Assembly (NCBI GenBank): GCA_947489605.1
Contig: CANLEG010000007.1
Location: 1 to 36,200 of the forward strand
Source: Actinomycetota bacterium
Lineage (GTDB): Bacteria; Actinomycetota; Actinomycetes; Nanopelagicales; Nanopelagicaceae
Reading direction: 5' to 3'
Length of the DNA stretch: 36,200 bases
The position numbers were made by a program, and so were the translations under genes. The notes under the pieces were generated by a model, which saw only the letters and a list, made by a program, of their open reading frames with translations, was not told where the DNA came from and did no database searches. The first letter of the stretch is position 1; each line of letters opens with the position of its first letter. Of the stretch, positions 1 through 8,146 are shown one piece after another.

Positions 1-15
1 TTCCTTGGAGGAAGG

Positions 16-1215
16 CTAAGCGTAACCCTGTCCGACTCCAGATAAAAATTCAAGGTTCTGTGGACCAAATTTTGGTGTGGATCTACGCATAATTCGCAGG
101 CAGAACCAGGTCAGGGCGGCAACTCGAAGCAAAATAGCCGTCGCATAAGCCCCGGCTGGGATTGCGAATTCTGCCCCGGCAACTTCTGCCAAGTATTGCC
201 AGATTGCAAAGTGGTAAATCAGTTCTGCAAATTGCCAGATCCAAAAATCTAATCGATCTTTTTTATCAATCATTGCAAGAATTGCAAGTGGAGTTAGCCA
301 TAAAACATATTGTGGTGAATAAACCTTGCTTGCAGTTATAAAAATCGCAACAATAAAAAAGGCAATCGAAGCCAGTGTTGGAACTTCGGGAATTCCAAAA
401 ACAAATAGCGTGAATGCCAGAGCAAGAATGGCAAAGGCGACAATAGAAACCAAGTTCAAATGGCTAATTTTCAAGCCGAAAATTTCTAGTGCGTGCCAGA
501 TAGATCCCCAGTCGGCAGCTCTTTCCGAATTTAATTTGAAAAACCTCAACCAACCTGCTGGTGTTGTGATTATGAAGGGTAGATTTATAAGTAACCAGGT
601 ACCCGAGGTAATTACTAAGTAACGAACTAATTCTTTAATTTTTGATTTTCTAAAAAGAATTAATGCAATTGGTAGGAGTAAAACTACTGGAAAGAATTTT
701 GTCGCAATCGATAATCCAAGTGCGATTGCGCTTTTGTTATATTTCCCAACATCAAAGTAATAAATCGCGACTAGCGCGCTAACCACCGCCCAGATGTCCC
801 AATTAATATAAAGAGATGCAACAACTGCCGGAGCAACTGGAAGCAGATACCAGAGTTGTGGTTTTAATTTCTTAAGAAAAATTACCGAGGCAATGAATAG
901 AAGTGCGATTAGTAAGGCATTTACATCAAAATAATTTCGATATTTATTTCCATTGTCGCTAACTAAAAAGGAAGTCGCCCACATGACAACTCCTGTTACT
1001 GGGGGATACTCCACGGCATTTGTTGCACTGCTATAAGGCCAAGAGTTTGTTATCAATCCACGCTCTCCGAAGAGTGCTGGTAAGTCGGAATAGCATGCGT
1101 GGATGTAGTCAGATGGTGGCGCCCAACCATTTGATCGACAGTAATCAAATTTAAGGAATGAAAGAAGGGCTGCGATGATTGCTAGAAGAACTGCACTCTT
1201 CGCAATTAATTTCAT
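16..1215 (-). CDS. GT87-like integral membrane mannosyltransferase (DUF2029 type)
   Basis: A 399-residue polytopic membrane protein. The first helix spans about residues 2-20 and roughly ten more hydrophobic helices follow. It resembles GT-C fold glycosyltransferases of the GT87/DUF2029 family, which use polyprenyl-phosphate sugars outside the membrane. Visible features are an extracytoplasmic loop after helix 1 with acidic and aromatic residues, EYPP at about 69-72, NWD at 138-140 after a helix, and TKFFP at about 172. The ATG overlaps the stop of the penicillin-binding protein gene by 4 bases (ATGA), so the two are translationally coupled. In mycobacteria a protein of this kind (Rv0051) also follows ponA1, which supports a cell-envelope role. 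The sugar and acceptor cannot be read from the sequence. Family assignment is fairly safe; exact activity is not. Confidence 0.7.
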   Translation of the reverse strand: MKLIAKSAVLLAIIAALLSFLKFDYCRSNGWAPPSDYIHACYSDLPALFGERGLITNSWPYSSATNAVEYPPVTGVVMWATSFLVSDNGNKYRNYFDVNALLIALLFIASVIFLKKLKPQLWYLLPVAPAVVASLYINWDIWAVVSALVAIYYFDVGKYNKSAIALGLSIATKFFPVVLLLPIALILFRKSKIKELVRYLVITSGTWLLINLPFIITTPAGWLRFFKLNSERAADWGSIWHALEIFGLKISHLNLVSIVAFAILALAFTLFVFGIPEVPTLASIAFFIVAIFITASKVYSPQYVLWLTPLAILAMIDKKDRLDFWIWQFAELIYHFAIWQYLAEVAGAEFAIPAGAYATAILLRVAALTWFCLRIMRRSTPKFGPQNLEFLSGVGQGYA

Positions 1216-3185
1216 TGTTTGGCTGCGAGTTTCTTCTTTTTGGTAGCTCCAGATTCATACTTTCCGGCAAGTTCTGGATCAAGAGTTGGCACTGCATCTA
1301 AATAAGAAACTGGATCGGTGCCACCGATGTTCGCTGGTTCTGGAAATTGGGTAGCTGGCATTCCTTTTTGGGCAAGCTTTGTATATGTATTCCAAACTTG
1401 TGCCGGGAAAGTTCCGCCAGTAAATGCGTAATTCCCACCAATTCCATTTAAGGATTGAGTCGCATTATCCATAAACATTGCGACAGTGGTTGCAAAATCT
1501 GCGGTGTAACCATTGAACCAAGCTGAAGCATTGTCGGTGGTTGTTCCAGTCTTGCCAGCTGTTGGTCTTCCAACACCAATTGCTGCTGCAACACCGGTTC
1601 CGGATTTTGTGCCTTGTGAAAGTGCATATGTTAAATCGGCCATTACATCCGGTTGAAATACTTGTTGTGCTTGAATCTTTCCTTCGTAAAGCACACCTTT
1701 ATTTGCTCCCAAAACTTCTTTAATAAAAAATGGGGTTGCATAAATTCCATTCGCGGCGAATGTCGCATATGCCGAAGCCATATCAATTACGTGAGGTGAG
1801 GCAACACCAAGTGTGATTGATGGGGTTGGCATTAGTGCAACCGAAGTAGGTATGCCAGCACGTCTTGCAACATCAACGACATTTTCAAGACCGGCTTTAA
1901 TCCCAAGTGGCACATAAATTGTATTTATCGAATGTGCAGTGGCGTAGATTAAATCGATTTCGCCTTCCTGCTCATTGCTGTAATTAAATACTGGATATGG
2001 CTTACCAACGTCATCAAATACTTGAGGTGATTTTCCGCTCCAGATAGATGAAAGTGGAATACCTTGTTCAAGCGCTGCGACTAATGCGAAAGGTTTAAAG
2101 CTCGATCCCGCTTGAGTTATAGATTGCGTAGCGCCATTTAGTTGCTTAACTAAATAATCTTTTCCGCCATAGAGAGCAACTATTTCACCGGTCCCTGGTC
2201 GAATTGAAACCAGAGCTTGTTGGAAGTTATCGGGAGTTTTTTTAGGCCCCCTGGCGTCCATTGCTCGAACCGCCGCATCCTGATTCTTCTTCTCGAGCGT
2301 AGTTTTAATTACATATCCGCCAGTTTGTAATTGCGCTTCGGTGAATCCTAATTTTTCTAATTCACGAACTGCCCATGAAATTACATAACCTTTAGGACCA
2401 GCAAGTGCACCTGAAGTTACTCGCTCCCGAATTAATGGATAACTTAACTTTGATGCTTCATCTTTGGTCAGCCATTTTTTTGTAACCATTCCATCAATTA
2501 CATATTGCCAACGCGCTTTCAACCTTGCGGTATTTTCTTTCCCGTAAGAAGGATCGTAATAACCAGGGGAGCGCAGAATGCTCGCCAAAATTGCTGCCTC
2601 AGAAATTGTTAATCGACTTACGCTTTTGCCGAAATACACTTCGGAAGCGGTTTGAATTCCATATGAGCCCCGGCCAAAGTAAATAGTATTTAGATAACTT
2701 TCTAGAATGTCATCCTTGGACATTTGATTCTGTAATTTCATCGCAATGACAAGTTCTTTGACTTTTCTTGTAATGGTTCGCTCTGGAGTTAAGAAGGCAG
2801 TTTTCGCATACTGCTGCGTGATAGTTGAGCCGCCTTGGCCATTTAAATCTCCAGATTTTAAGTTGTTAAAAAGCGCTCGAGCGATTCCAATCGGGCTTAC
2901 TGCGCTTTGGGTATAAAAATTGCGATCTTCGGCTGCCATAACCGCTTGGCGCACATGCAATGGGATGCCTGCTAGTTTTACTACCGTTCTGTTTTCAGAA
3001 CCTAGGCGACCAATTTCTTGACCATCAGCATATTGAATGATTGTCGATTGACTATTAACAAATGCATTTGGGTCCGGGATGCTTACAGTGAAATATGCAT
3101 ATGCAAATCCAAGAACTCCGAGAATGAAACCAATTCCAATGGTGAAAACACCTAATTTGAATAGTTTTCCTCGCAGTGCGTTCAT
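1212..3185 (-). CDS. ponA: Class A penicillin-binding protein (bifunctional transglycosylase/transpeptidase)
   Basis: This protein polymerises lipid II and cross-links peptidoglycan outside the membrane. Its 657 residues begin with a short cytoplasmic tail and one membrane anchor (about 10-33). The GT51 domain follows, with EDRNF at 86-90 (catalytic Glu) and GGSTITQQ at 118-125. The transpeptidase domain has SSFK at 361-364 (nucleophile Ser361), SIN at 419-421 and KTG at 545-547, so all three catalytic boxes are intact. There is no PASTA domain; a short lysine-rich tail ends the protein. Upstream lies the DUF5318 gene and downstream the GT87-like gene, the order Rv0049-ponA1-Rv0051 known in mycobacteria. 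The ATG has no close Shine-Dalgarno, but TAGCCT sits 6 nt before it, suggesting a leaderless transcript. Confidence 0.95.
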   Translation of the reverse strand: MNALRGKLFKLGVFTIGIGFILGVLGFAYAYFTVSIPDPNAFVNSQSTIIQYADGQEIGRLGSENRTVVKLAGIPLHVRQAVMAAEDRNFYTQSAVSPIGIARALFNNLKSGDLNGQGGSTITQQYAKTAFLTPERTITRKVKELVIAMKLQNQMSKDDILESYLNTIYFGRGSYGIQTASEVYFGKSVSRLTISEAAILASILRSPGYYDPSYGKENTARLKARWQYVIDGMVTKKWLTKDEASKLSYPLIRERVTSGALAGPKGYVISWAVRELEKLGFTEAQLQTGGYVIKTTLEKKNQDAAVRAMDARGPKKTPDNFQQALVSIRPGTGEIVALYGGKDYLVKQLNGATQSITQAGSSFKPFALVAALEQGIPLSSIWSGKSPQVFDDVGKPYPVFNYSNEQEGEIDLIYATAHSINTIYVPLGIKAGLENVVDVARRAGIPTSVALMPTPSITLGVASPHVIDMASAYATFAANGIYATPFFIKEVLGANKGVLYEGKIQAQQVFQPDVMADLTYALSQGTKSGTGVAAAIGVGRPTAGKTGTTTDNASAWFNGYTADFATTVAMFMDNATQSLNGIGGNYAFTGGTFPAQVWNTYTKLAQKGMPATQFPEPANIGGTDPVSYLDAVPTLDPELAGKYESGATKKKKLAAKQ

Positions 3186-3191
3186 AACTTA

Positions 3192-3197
3192 AGGCTA
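3192..3197 (-). promoter_or_regulatory. Candidate -10 box for leaderless ponA transcript
   Basis: TAGCCT lies on the minus strand 6 nt before the ponA ATG (3185). This spacing would start the mRNA at or next to the start codon. No convincing -35 was found. The inference rests on the same box and spacing recurring at other genes in this window. Confidence 0.45.
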
Positions 3198-3214
3198 CCT
3201 TCCAAATCTTAAAA

Positions 3215-3685
3215 TTAACGACCTCTAAGGGATTTCTCATGAAGATGCCAACTTTTTAATTCGCGTTCTGGTTTCCAATCATCATCTTCGAGGGTGTGAA
3301 CCTTGCGCGGCGCCTTTCGGGTTCGGCCATCGCCTAATAAGAATGAATAAATAAGGTGATTCCATCCGCACTCTAAACAAACTTCAACGGTGTAAACCCG
3401 AAATTCACCATATTCACTCTGCATCTCATCTAATTCACTTAAAGATTTAATGCGACCTGAATATTGACCGAGCTGATCTCCGAAGGCATAGCGCAATTCA
3501 CGTATTTCTAACTTTTTACAGACAGGACACTGCCTTTTTGTGACTTCACCATGATGCTTTGCTGCACGTTTTAAATATGGGTCCGCATCACAAGCGTCCA
3601 TCGCGGAAGATGAACCGCGGAAGAGCGCGAGCAGGGTTGAGCGACGATCAAGTGAATAATCGATGTTATCTCGGCGGGACCACAT
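3215..3685 (-). CDS. DUF5318 family zinc-ribbon protein
   Basis: A conserved actinobacterial protein of unknown function, homologous by position and pattern to mycobacterial Rv0049, next to the class A penicillin-binding protein. From the ATG at 3685 it is 156 residues. It begins MWSRRD, a good match to the family start, and carries two CxxC pairs (CPVC and CLEC) that should form one zinc ribbon. The rest is mixed charged sequence without signal peptide or membrane helix, so it is probably cytoplasmic. The frame stays open to an ATG at 3745, but the extra residues (MAINFIAQ onward) look unconserved and would run into the divergent transporter gene. A TATTCT box 8 nt before 3685 fits the shorter start. 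A link to cell-wall synthesis is inferred from neighbours only. Confidence 0.8.
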   Translation of the reverse strand: MWSRRDNIDYSLDRRSTLLALFRGSSSAMDACDADPYLKRAAKHHGEVTKRQCPVCKKLEIRELRYAFGDQLGQYSGRIKSLSELDEMQSEYGEFRVYTVEVCLECGWNHLIYSFLLGDGRTRKAPRKVHTLEDDDWKPERELKSWHLHEKSLRGR

Positions 3686-3693
3686 AATGTCTA

Positions 3694-3699
3694 AGAATA
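3694..3699 (-). promoter_or_regulatory. Candidate -10 box for the DUF5318 gene
   Basis: TATTCT on the minus strand ends 8 nt before the ATG at 3685. Its position is compatible with a nearly leaderless mRNA. It sits in the 43-bp gap shared with the divergent MFS gene. Confidence 0.35.
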
Positions 3700-3715
3700 A
3701 TCCAACTTTGGAGAT

Positions 3716-3721
3716 TACGCT
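3716..3721 (+). promoter_or_regulatory. Candidate -10 box for the MFS transporter gene
   Basis: TACGCT ends 7 nt before the ATG at 3729. This supports that ATG over the earlier ones at 3663 and 3687. No clear -35 is visible. Confidence 0.3.
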
Positions 3722-3728
3722 TTGCGCT

Positions 3729-5000
3729 ATGAAGTTAATTGCCAAATTTGGTGAACTACCTAAATTGCTTCAGGTTAGATGGACTGGGCAACTCACGGAT
3801 GGAATTTTTCAATCTGCGCTTGCCTCTTTTATTTTATTTTCGCCAGAACGCCAACCAGATGCAGTTAAAGCCGCGTTGGCATTTGCTGTGGTTCTTCTAC
3901 CGTATTCCATAGTTGGGCCATACGTTGGAATTTTTCTAGACCGTTTTAGCCGAAAAATTGTAGTCCAACTCGCAAATTTATTTCGCGCCTTTAACTTAAT
4001 AATAATTGCATACCTTATTTATAAGGGTTCGACCGGACTGACACTAACGCTCTTTGTGTTGATTGCCTTTGGCGCAAACAGATTGATTCTTGCTGGTCTT
4101 TCCGCTGGGCTTCCACTATTGGTTGATAAAAAAGAATTGATTTCGGCAAACGCTTTAGCTGTAACTGGTGGAACTATTTTCGTAGTTATTGGTGGCGGAT
4201 TAGGTATTGCACTAAAAAATATTTTGGGTTCCGCTACAGATGGCGATTTTATTGACGGTGTTCTAATTTTAATTAGCGCCGGGGGCTATTTACTTGCCGC
4301 ACTTTTTGCCACAAGATTTAGCAAAACCGAAATTGGACCGCAACCGCATGAAGTCCCGCAAGAGGTACGCGGTTTCGGTGAAGTGTTACAGGGATTCAAT
4401 ATTTTAAAGAAGCATGGCGATGCATTGCGCGGAATTTTTGCTACCGGAGTGCAGCGCGGTGGAATTACCGCACTTACTTTGATGGCGTTGTTATTAGAAC
4501 GAAATACCTTTAATGATCCAACTGATCCAGATGCTGGCTTGCGCGGCTTTGCATACGCGCTAGCAATTGCAGGAATTGGAATTGGTTTAGGCGCACTTGC
4601 TGGTCCTTATGGGGTTGCTAGATTTGGCCGCCATATTTGGATGCGAATTTCGATGCTTGCACCAATTGGTTTCTTAATTGTCTTTGGAATTTTGCCAAAT
4701 GAATTCATGATGATAACTACAGCATTTTTTGTAGGCGGTTTTGGCCAGAGTTTCAAAATTACTAATGATGCTCTGGTGCAATCAAAAATCCGGGATGAAT
4801 TCCGTGGTCGTATCTTTGCCTTCTATGATGTTGCAGTAAATGGTGCGATAGTTTCTGGTGCAATTATTGCTGCGTTAACTCTGCCACCAAGTGGGGTTTC
4901 TCTAGTTTTGCCATGGTTGATTGCGGTTGCTTACACAATCGCGGCATTGGTTTTGCTTCGAAAATCTAAATTTTCGGCTGATTCAAGCTCCACCAATTAA
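3729..5000 (+). CDS. Major facilitator superfamily transporter
   Basis: A 423-residue polytopic protein with about twelve hydrophobic segments, probably a drug or metabolite efflux permease. The N-terminal pattern RWTGQLTDGIFQSAL, the loop DRFSRK after the third segment (MFS motif A-like) and a second half starting around residue 235 fit the MFS fold. The substrate cannot be inferred. In-frame ATGs exist at 3663 and 3687. I chose 3729 because MKLIAKFGELPKLL begins just before the conserved first helix, a TANNNT box lies 7 nt upstream, and it leaves a gap to the divergent DUF5318 gene. The last 35 bases overlap the tail of the convergent CCA-adding enzyme gene. A transporter beside cca is common in actinobacteria. 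Confidence 0.8.
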   Translation: MKLIAKFGELPKLLQVRWTGQLTDGIFQSALASFILFSPERQPDAVKAALAFAVVLLPYSIVGPYVGIFLDRFSRKIVVQLANLFRAFNLIIIAYLIYKGSTGLTLTLFVLIAFGANRLILAGLSAGLPLLVDKKELISANALAVTGGTIFVVIGGGLGIALKNILGSATDGDFIDGVLILISAGGYLLAALFATRFSKTEIGPQPHEVPQEVRGFGEVLQGFNILKKHGDALRGIFATGVQRGGITALTLMALLLERNTFNDPTDPDAGLRGFAYALAIAGIGIGLGALAGPYGVARFGRHIWMRISMLAPIGFLIVFGILPNEFMMITTAFFVGGFGQSFKITNDALVQSKIRDEFRGRIFAFYDVAVNGAIVSGAIIAALTLPPSGVSLVLPWLIAVAYTIAALVLLRKSKFSADSSSTN

Positions 5001-6408
5001 GTAATTCGGCTTTTGCTGCCTCGGGGCCAAGTGGTCCACGATCCATTCTTAAATCTAATAAATATTGATACGCACGTCCAACAATTGGCGATGGCGAAAT
5101 TCCAAGAATTGCCATAATTTCTAAGCCATCTAAATCTGGTCGAATTTTCTCTAACTCTTCCTCTTCCATAAGTTTGGCGATGCGCTCTTCTAATGAGTCG
5201 TAAGTTTCAGCCAGGCTTTCTGCTTTGCGCTGATTTCGTGTTGTGCAATCCGCTCTAGTTAAAACATGAAGGTGTGTTAATTGGTGTTCGGCATCTCGTA
5301 TGTAGCGACGAACAGCAGAATCAGTCCATTCCCCAGTTCCGTATCCATGAAAACGTAGGTGTAGAAAAACTAAGGATGAAACATCGCTGACAACATCATT
5401 GCTAAAACGCAGATTTTTTAAGCGTTCCTTAGCCATTCGTGCTCCAACAACTTCGTGGTGGTGAAATGAAACGCCACCGCCCTCAATTAGCTCACGGGTT
5501 TTAGGTTTGCCAATGTCATGCAATAACGCTGCTAGGCGAATTACTAAATTTGGTCCGCCAAGTCGATCTTCCAAAGCAATTGCTTGCTCTAATACTTTTA
5601 GCGTGTGTTCGTACACATCTTTGTGGTGATGGTGTTCGTCGATTTCTAATTTTAACTTTGGAATTTCCGGAAGCACATATTCAGCTAATCCAGTTTCAAC
5701 CAATAAGGTAAGTCCGACTCTTGGGTTCTCCGACATAATTAATTTTACAAATTCATCACGAATCCGTTCTGCAGAAATTATTTCAATGCGAGCAGCCATC
5801 TCTTTTATCGCAGTAATAATTGCTGGATCAACTTCAAAGCCCAATTGCGCAGCAAATCTGGCCGCGCGCATCATTCTTAGTGGGTCATCTGAAAAAGAAT
5901 TTTCTGGAGTTCCGGGAGTGCGCAAAACTTTGCGCGCTAAATCATTAACACCATCGAAGTTATCGATAAAAGTTGGTGGCGTTGTTGTGAGTTCAAGAGC
6001 CATTGCATTCACTGTAAAATCTCGACGCAGTAAATCGCCTTCGATTGTTTCGCCGAATTTAACTTCTGGGTTGCGGCTATCGATTTCATATTTTTCGCTG
6101 CGATAAGTTGTTATCTCCACAGTTACATCACCATATTGCGCAGCAATAGTTCCAAATTCGCGCCCAGTTTCCCAAATAGAATCTGCACCTTTTTTAATTA
6201 TGGCTTTTGTTTCATCTGGTTTTGCGTTAGTCGTAAAATCTAAATCGTTTCCAAGTCGCCCTAAAATTGCGTCACGAACCGGACCTCCGACTAGCGCCAG
6301 AGTAAAGCCAGCCTTCGCAAACTTTTCTGCAAGATCAGAGGCAAGGGGCTTGCTTGATAACGCAGAAATAGCGAGGTTAGTAGCAATTGTTTTTGGGTTC
6401 GTTGTCAC
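4966..6408 (-). CDS. cca: CCA-adding tRNA nucleotidyltransferase
   Basis: Adds or repairs the 3' CCA of tRNAs, using CTP and ATP in the cytoplasm. The 480-residue protein has the class II nucleotidyltransferase head with GGPVRDAILG at 41-50 and the metal-binding DLD at 55-57. The tRNA-binding and head-extension region with RMMRAARFA follows. An HD domain near residue 290 contains LLHDIGKPK and a histidine-rich HHHH stretch before it. It corresponds to mycobacterial Rv3907c (pcnA/cca). The enzyme is needed here because the tRNA-Ala gene at 27.8 kb lacks an encoded CCA. It starts with GTG at 6408 and has no Shine-Dalgarno; TAGCCT lies 8 nt upstream. It is divergent from the Nudix gene across 32 bp and overlaps the MFS gene at its 3' end. 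Confidence 0.95.
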   Translation of the reverse strand: MTTNPKTIATNLAISALSSKPLASDLAEKFAKAGFTLALVGGPVRDAILGRLGNDLDFTTNAKPDETKAIIKKGADSIWETGREFGTIAAQYGDVTVEITTYRSEKYEIDSRNPEVKFGETIEGDLLRRDFTVNAMALELTTTPPTFIDNFDGVNDLARKVLRTPGTPENSFSDDPLRMMRAARFAAQLGFEVDPAIITAIKEMAARIEIISAERIRDEFVKLIMSENPRVGLTLLVETGLAEYVLPEIPKLKLEIDEHHHHKDVYEHTLKVLEQAIALEDRLGGPNLVIRLAALLHDIGKPKTRELIEGGGVSFHHHEVVGARMAKERLKNLRFSNDVVSDVSSLVFLHLRFHGYGTGEWTDSAVRRYIRDAEHQLTHLHVLTRADCTTRNQRKAESLAETYDSLEERIAKLMEEEELEKIRPDLDGLEIMAILGISPSPIVGRAYQYLLDLRMDRGPLGPEAAKAELLNWWSLNQPKI

Positions 6409-6416
6409 AGTATCTA

Positions 6417-6422
6417 AGGCTA
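6417..6422 (-). promoter_or_regulatory. Candidate -10 box for leaderless cca transcript
   Basis: TAGCCT on the minus strand ends 8 nt before the GTG at 6408. It lies in the 32-bp gap that must hold two divergent promoters. The start of any leader would be one or two bases at most. Confidence 0.4.
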
Positions 6423-6428
6423 GAGCAG

Positions 6429-6434
6429 TAACCT
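6429..6434 (+). promoter_or_regulatory. Candidate -10 box for leaderless Nudix gene transcript
   Basis: TAACCT ends exactly 6 nt before the ATG at 6441. There is no Shine-Dalgarno. It pairs back to back with the TAGCCT box of cca. Confidence 0.45.
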
Positions 6435-6440
6435 TGCTCC

Positions 6441-7022
6441 ATGACCACGGCGCCTGGTGGCGGTGGCGAGGCTAAGCGGAAAAAACGTCGGAGACGACGT
6501 CCGAAGGGCCCGACCCCACCAAATTTAAATAATTCTGAAACTACCCAAGTAAAACCTGCTGCCAAAAAACCAGCCCCGAAGCGCGTTTATGCCAAGCGAG
6601 TAGATGAAGTAAGTGCCGGCGGATTAGTTATTGATTCGACTGGAACTAAAGGTTTGCTGATCGGGCGCCGCGATTTGAAGGACCAAACTCGTGAACGTTT
6701 GCTCTGGTCACTTCCTAAGGGGCACATTGAAGAAGGTGAAACTCCAGAACAGGCTGCGGTCCGCGAAGTTCAAGAGGAAACTGGAATCGAAAGTGAAATT
6801 TCGAAAGAACTTGGCGTAATTAATTTCTGGTTTATGGCCGGTGGAAATCGAATTCATAAAACAGTTCATCATTATTTATTTCGAGAAGTTGGCGGAAAGC
6901 TGGCGCCTCAATTAACAGAAGTTGATGACGTGGGTTGGTTTCCATTGGGTGAAATTGTGGAATTACTGGCTTACCCGGATGAGAAGAAGTTAATTGCGAA
7001 GTCTGGTGATTTAGTCATATGA
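6441..7022 (+). CDS. Nudix hydrolase, MutT4-like, with basic N-terminal tail
   Basis: A pyrophosphohydrolase of the Nudix superfamily. The full Nudix box runs from Gly94 to Ile116, with the REV-x-EE core intact, so it should be active on a nucleoside diphosphate derivative. Substrate is not determined. The first ~50 residues are very basic (KRKKRRRRRPK at 12-22) and proline/lysine rich, then the domain begins near EVSAGGLVI. Mycobacterial MutT4 (Rv3908) has a similar arginine-rich tail, so the tail seems to be a family feature, possibly for RNA or nucleoid contact. The gene heads a plus-strand run. Its TGA overlaps the next ATG (ATGA at 7019-7022). It is divergent from cca, as in mycobacteria. 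Confidence 0.9.
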   Translation: MTTAPGGGGEAKRKKRRRRRPKGPTPPNLNNSETTQVKPAAKKPAPKRVYAKRVDEVSAGGLVIDSTGTKGLLIGRRDLKDQTRERLLWSLPKGHIEEGETPEQAAVREVQEETGIESEISKELGVINFWFMAGGNRIHKTVHHYLFREVGGKLAPQLTEVDDVGWFPLGEIVELLAYPDEKKLIAKSGDLVI

Positions 7023-8146
7023 GAAAAGTATTGGCTTCGATTTTTGTATTAGTGCTTCTTTTATTAGGTGCACCAATTGCTAACGCAGAAGGCGTTGCAA
7101 TTACAATTTCTGAGCCATCTCATCGACAAATTGATGGGGTTTTTATCGATGATGAACTCACCACTTTGCTTTCTTACGAGGGACGCCTGGGCCAATTAGT
7201 TTTCAACCCGGCTCGCGGGAGTAGAAACTGGTTTATTGATCCTCAACTAATTGAAGAAGTAACTGCGATGACTTCTGATTATGTGCTAATCGACGGTGAA
7301 AAAGGGGTTGGCGGTACGGTTGCAAAAAATTGGTTAAATCAACTTGCTGCAATAACTCGGGGCGATCAAATAAGTGCTCTGCCCTTTGGTTCACCTTCTG
7401 GTTATTGGATTTCAAAACTATCGCCAGATAAATCAGAGTTTTACCTTAGTTTCGGCGCCAAGAGGTTAACTGCGCTCTTGAAGCGACAGGTTAATCAGAT
7501 GCCAAGTTATCCCAACAGTATTAATCAAAAGTTAGATAATTCCACTATAAATGCCTATAAAGAAGCGCAACGAGTTTTAGGGATCAATTCTAGTTTTATG
7601 ACGCAAGAAGAAATTGAAGTGTTTCAAGGTCAAAGCGCTTCAGTATTACATCCAGAGTTAAAAGCAAGTACCCGCACAGCATTGGCCTTGGATTTGTTTT
7701 CATCCGCACTCGTAATTACCGAAAAAATAAGACTCGCGCCGGGCAGGTTCACTGTCACAACAACTAAGCAAAATTTACCAATTACCTTGGTTAATGATTT
7801 CACAAATCCTGCGAAAATCTTTTTGAGAGTTGAAACGATAAATGGAAAAGTTATTGTAGGAAGAGTTCCAGATCAAGTTGTCAGCGGAAAATCAAAAATC
7901 CAAGTAATGATCCCTGTTGAGGTTATTACTTCTGGTAAAAGTACTCTTGTTGTTAAGATTTATTCAGAGAAGCGTAAGTTGCTTGGTAATGAAGTGTTTT
8001 ATCCGGTAACACTAAAAGTTATTAGCCCTGTTGCAACTTGGATAACTACTGGTGGAGCTATTGTTCTATTCCTGTCAGCGCTAGTTCAGAGCTTCAGAAG
8101 GATCAGAAAGACTAGAAAGAAAAGTGAGGTAGTTGTAAATGGCTAA
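7019..8146 (+). CDS. Secreted, C-terminally anchored membrane protein in the DUF6049 position
   Basis: A 375-residue protein with an N-terminal signal peptide (about 1-23, ending ANA-E). It has a long extracytoplasmic region, one transmembrane helix near 337-357 and a basic cytoplasmic tail (RRIRKTRKKSE). It occupies the place of mycobacterial Rv3909, a large DUF6049-type protein always found before murJ. The C-terminal part before the helix has the beta-rich look of that family (TTTKQNLPITLVNDF). It is only about half the length usual there, so the N-terminal portion seems reduced. The start overlaps the Nudix stop by 4 bases and the end overlaps murJ by 8 bases, giving tight coupling to lipid II flippase expression. 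No catalytic motif was recognised. A role in envelope assembly is inferred from context. Confidence 0.65.
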   Translation: MRKVLASIFVLVLLLLGAPIANAEGVAITISEPSHRQIDGVFIDDELTTLLSYEGRLGQLVFNPARGSRNWFIDPQLIEEVTAMTSDYVLIDGEKGVGGTVAKNWLNQLAAITRGDQISALPFGSPSGYWISKLSPDKSEFYLSFGAKRLTALLKRQVNQMPSYPNSINQKLDNSTINAYKEAQRVLGINSSFMTQEEIEVFQGQSASVLHPELKASTRTALALDLFSSALVITEKIRLAPGRFTVTTTKQNLPITLVNDFTNPAKIFLRVETINGKVIVGRVPDQVVSGKSKIQVMIPVEVITSGKSTLVVKIYSEKRKLLGNEVFYPVTLKVISPVATWITTGGAIVLFLSALVQSFRRIRKTRKKSEVVVNG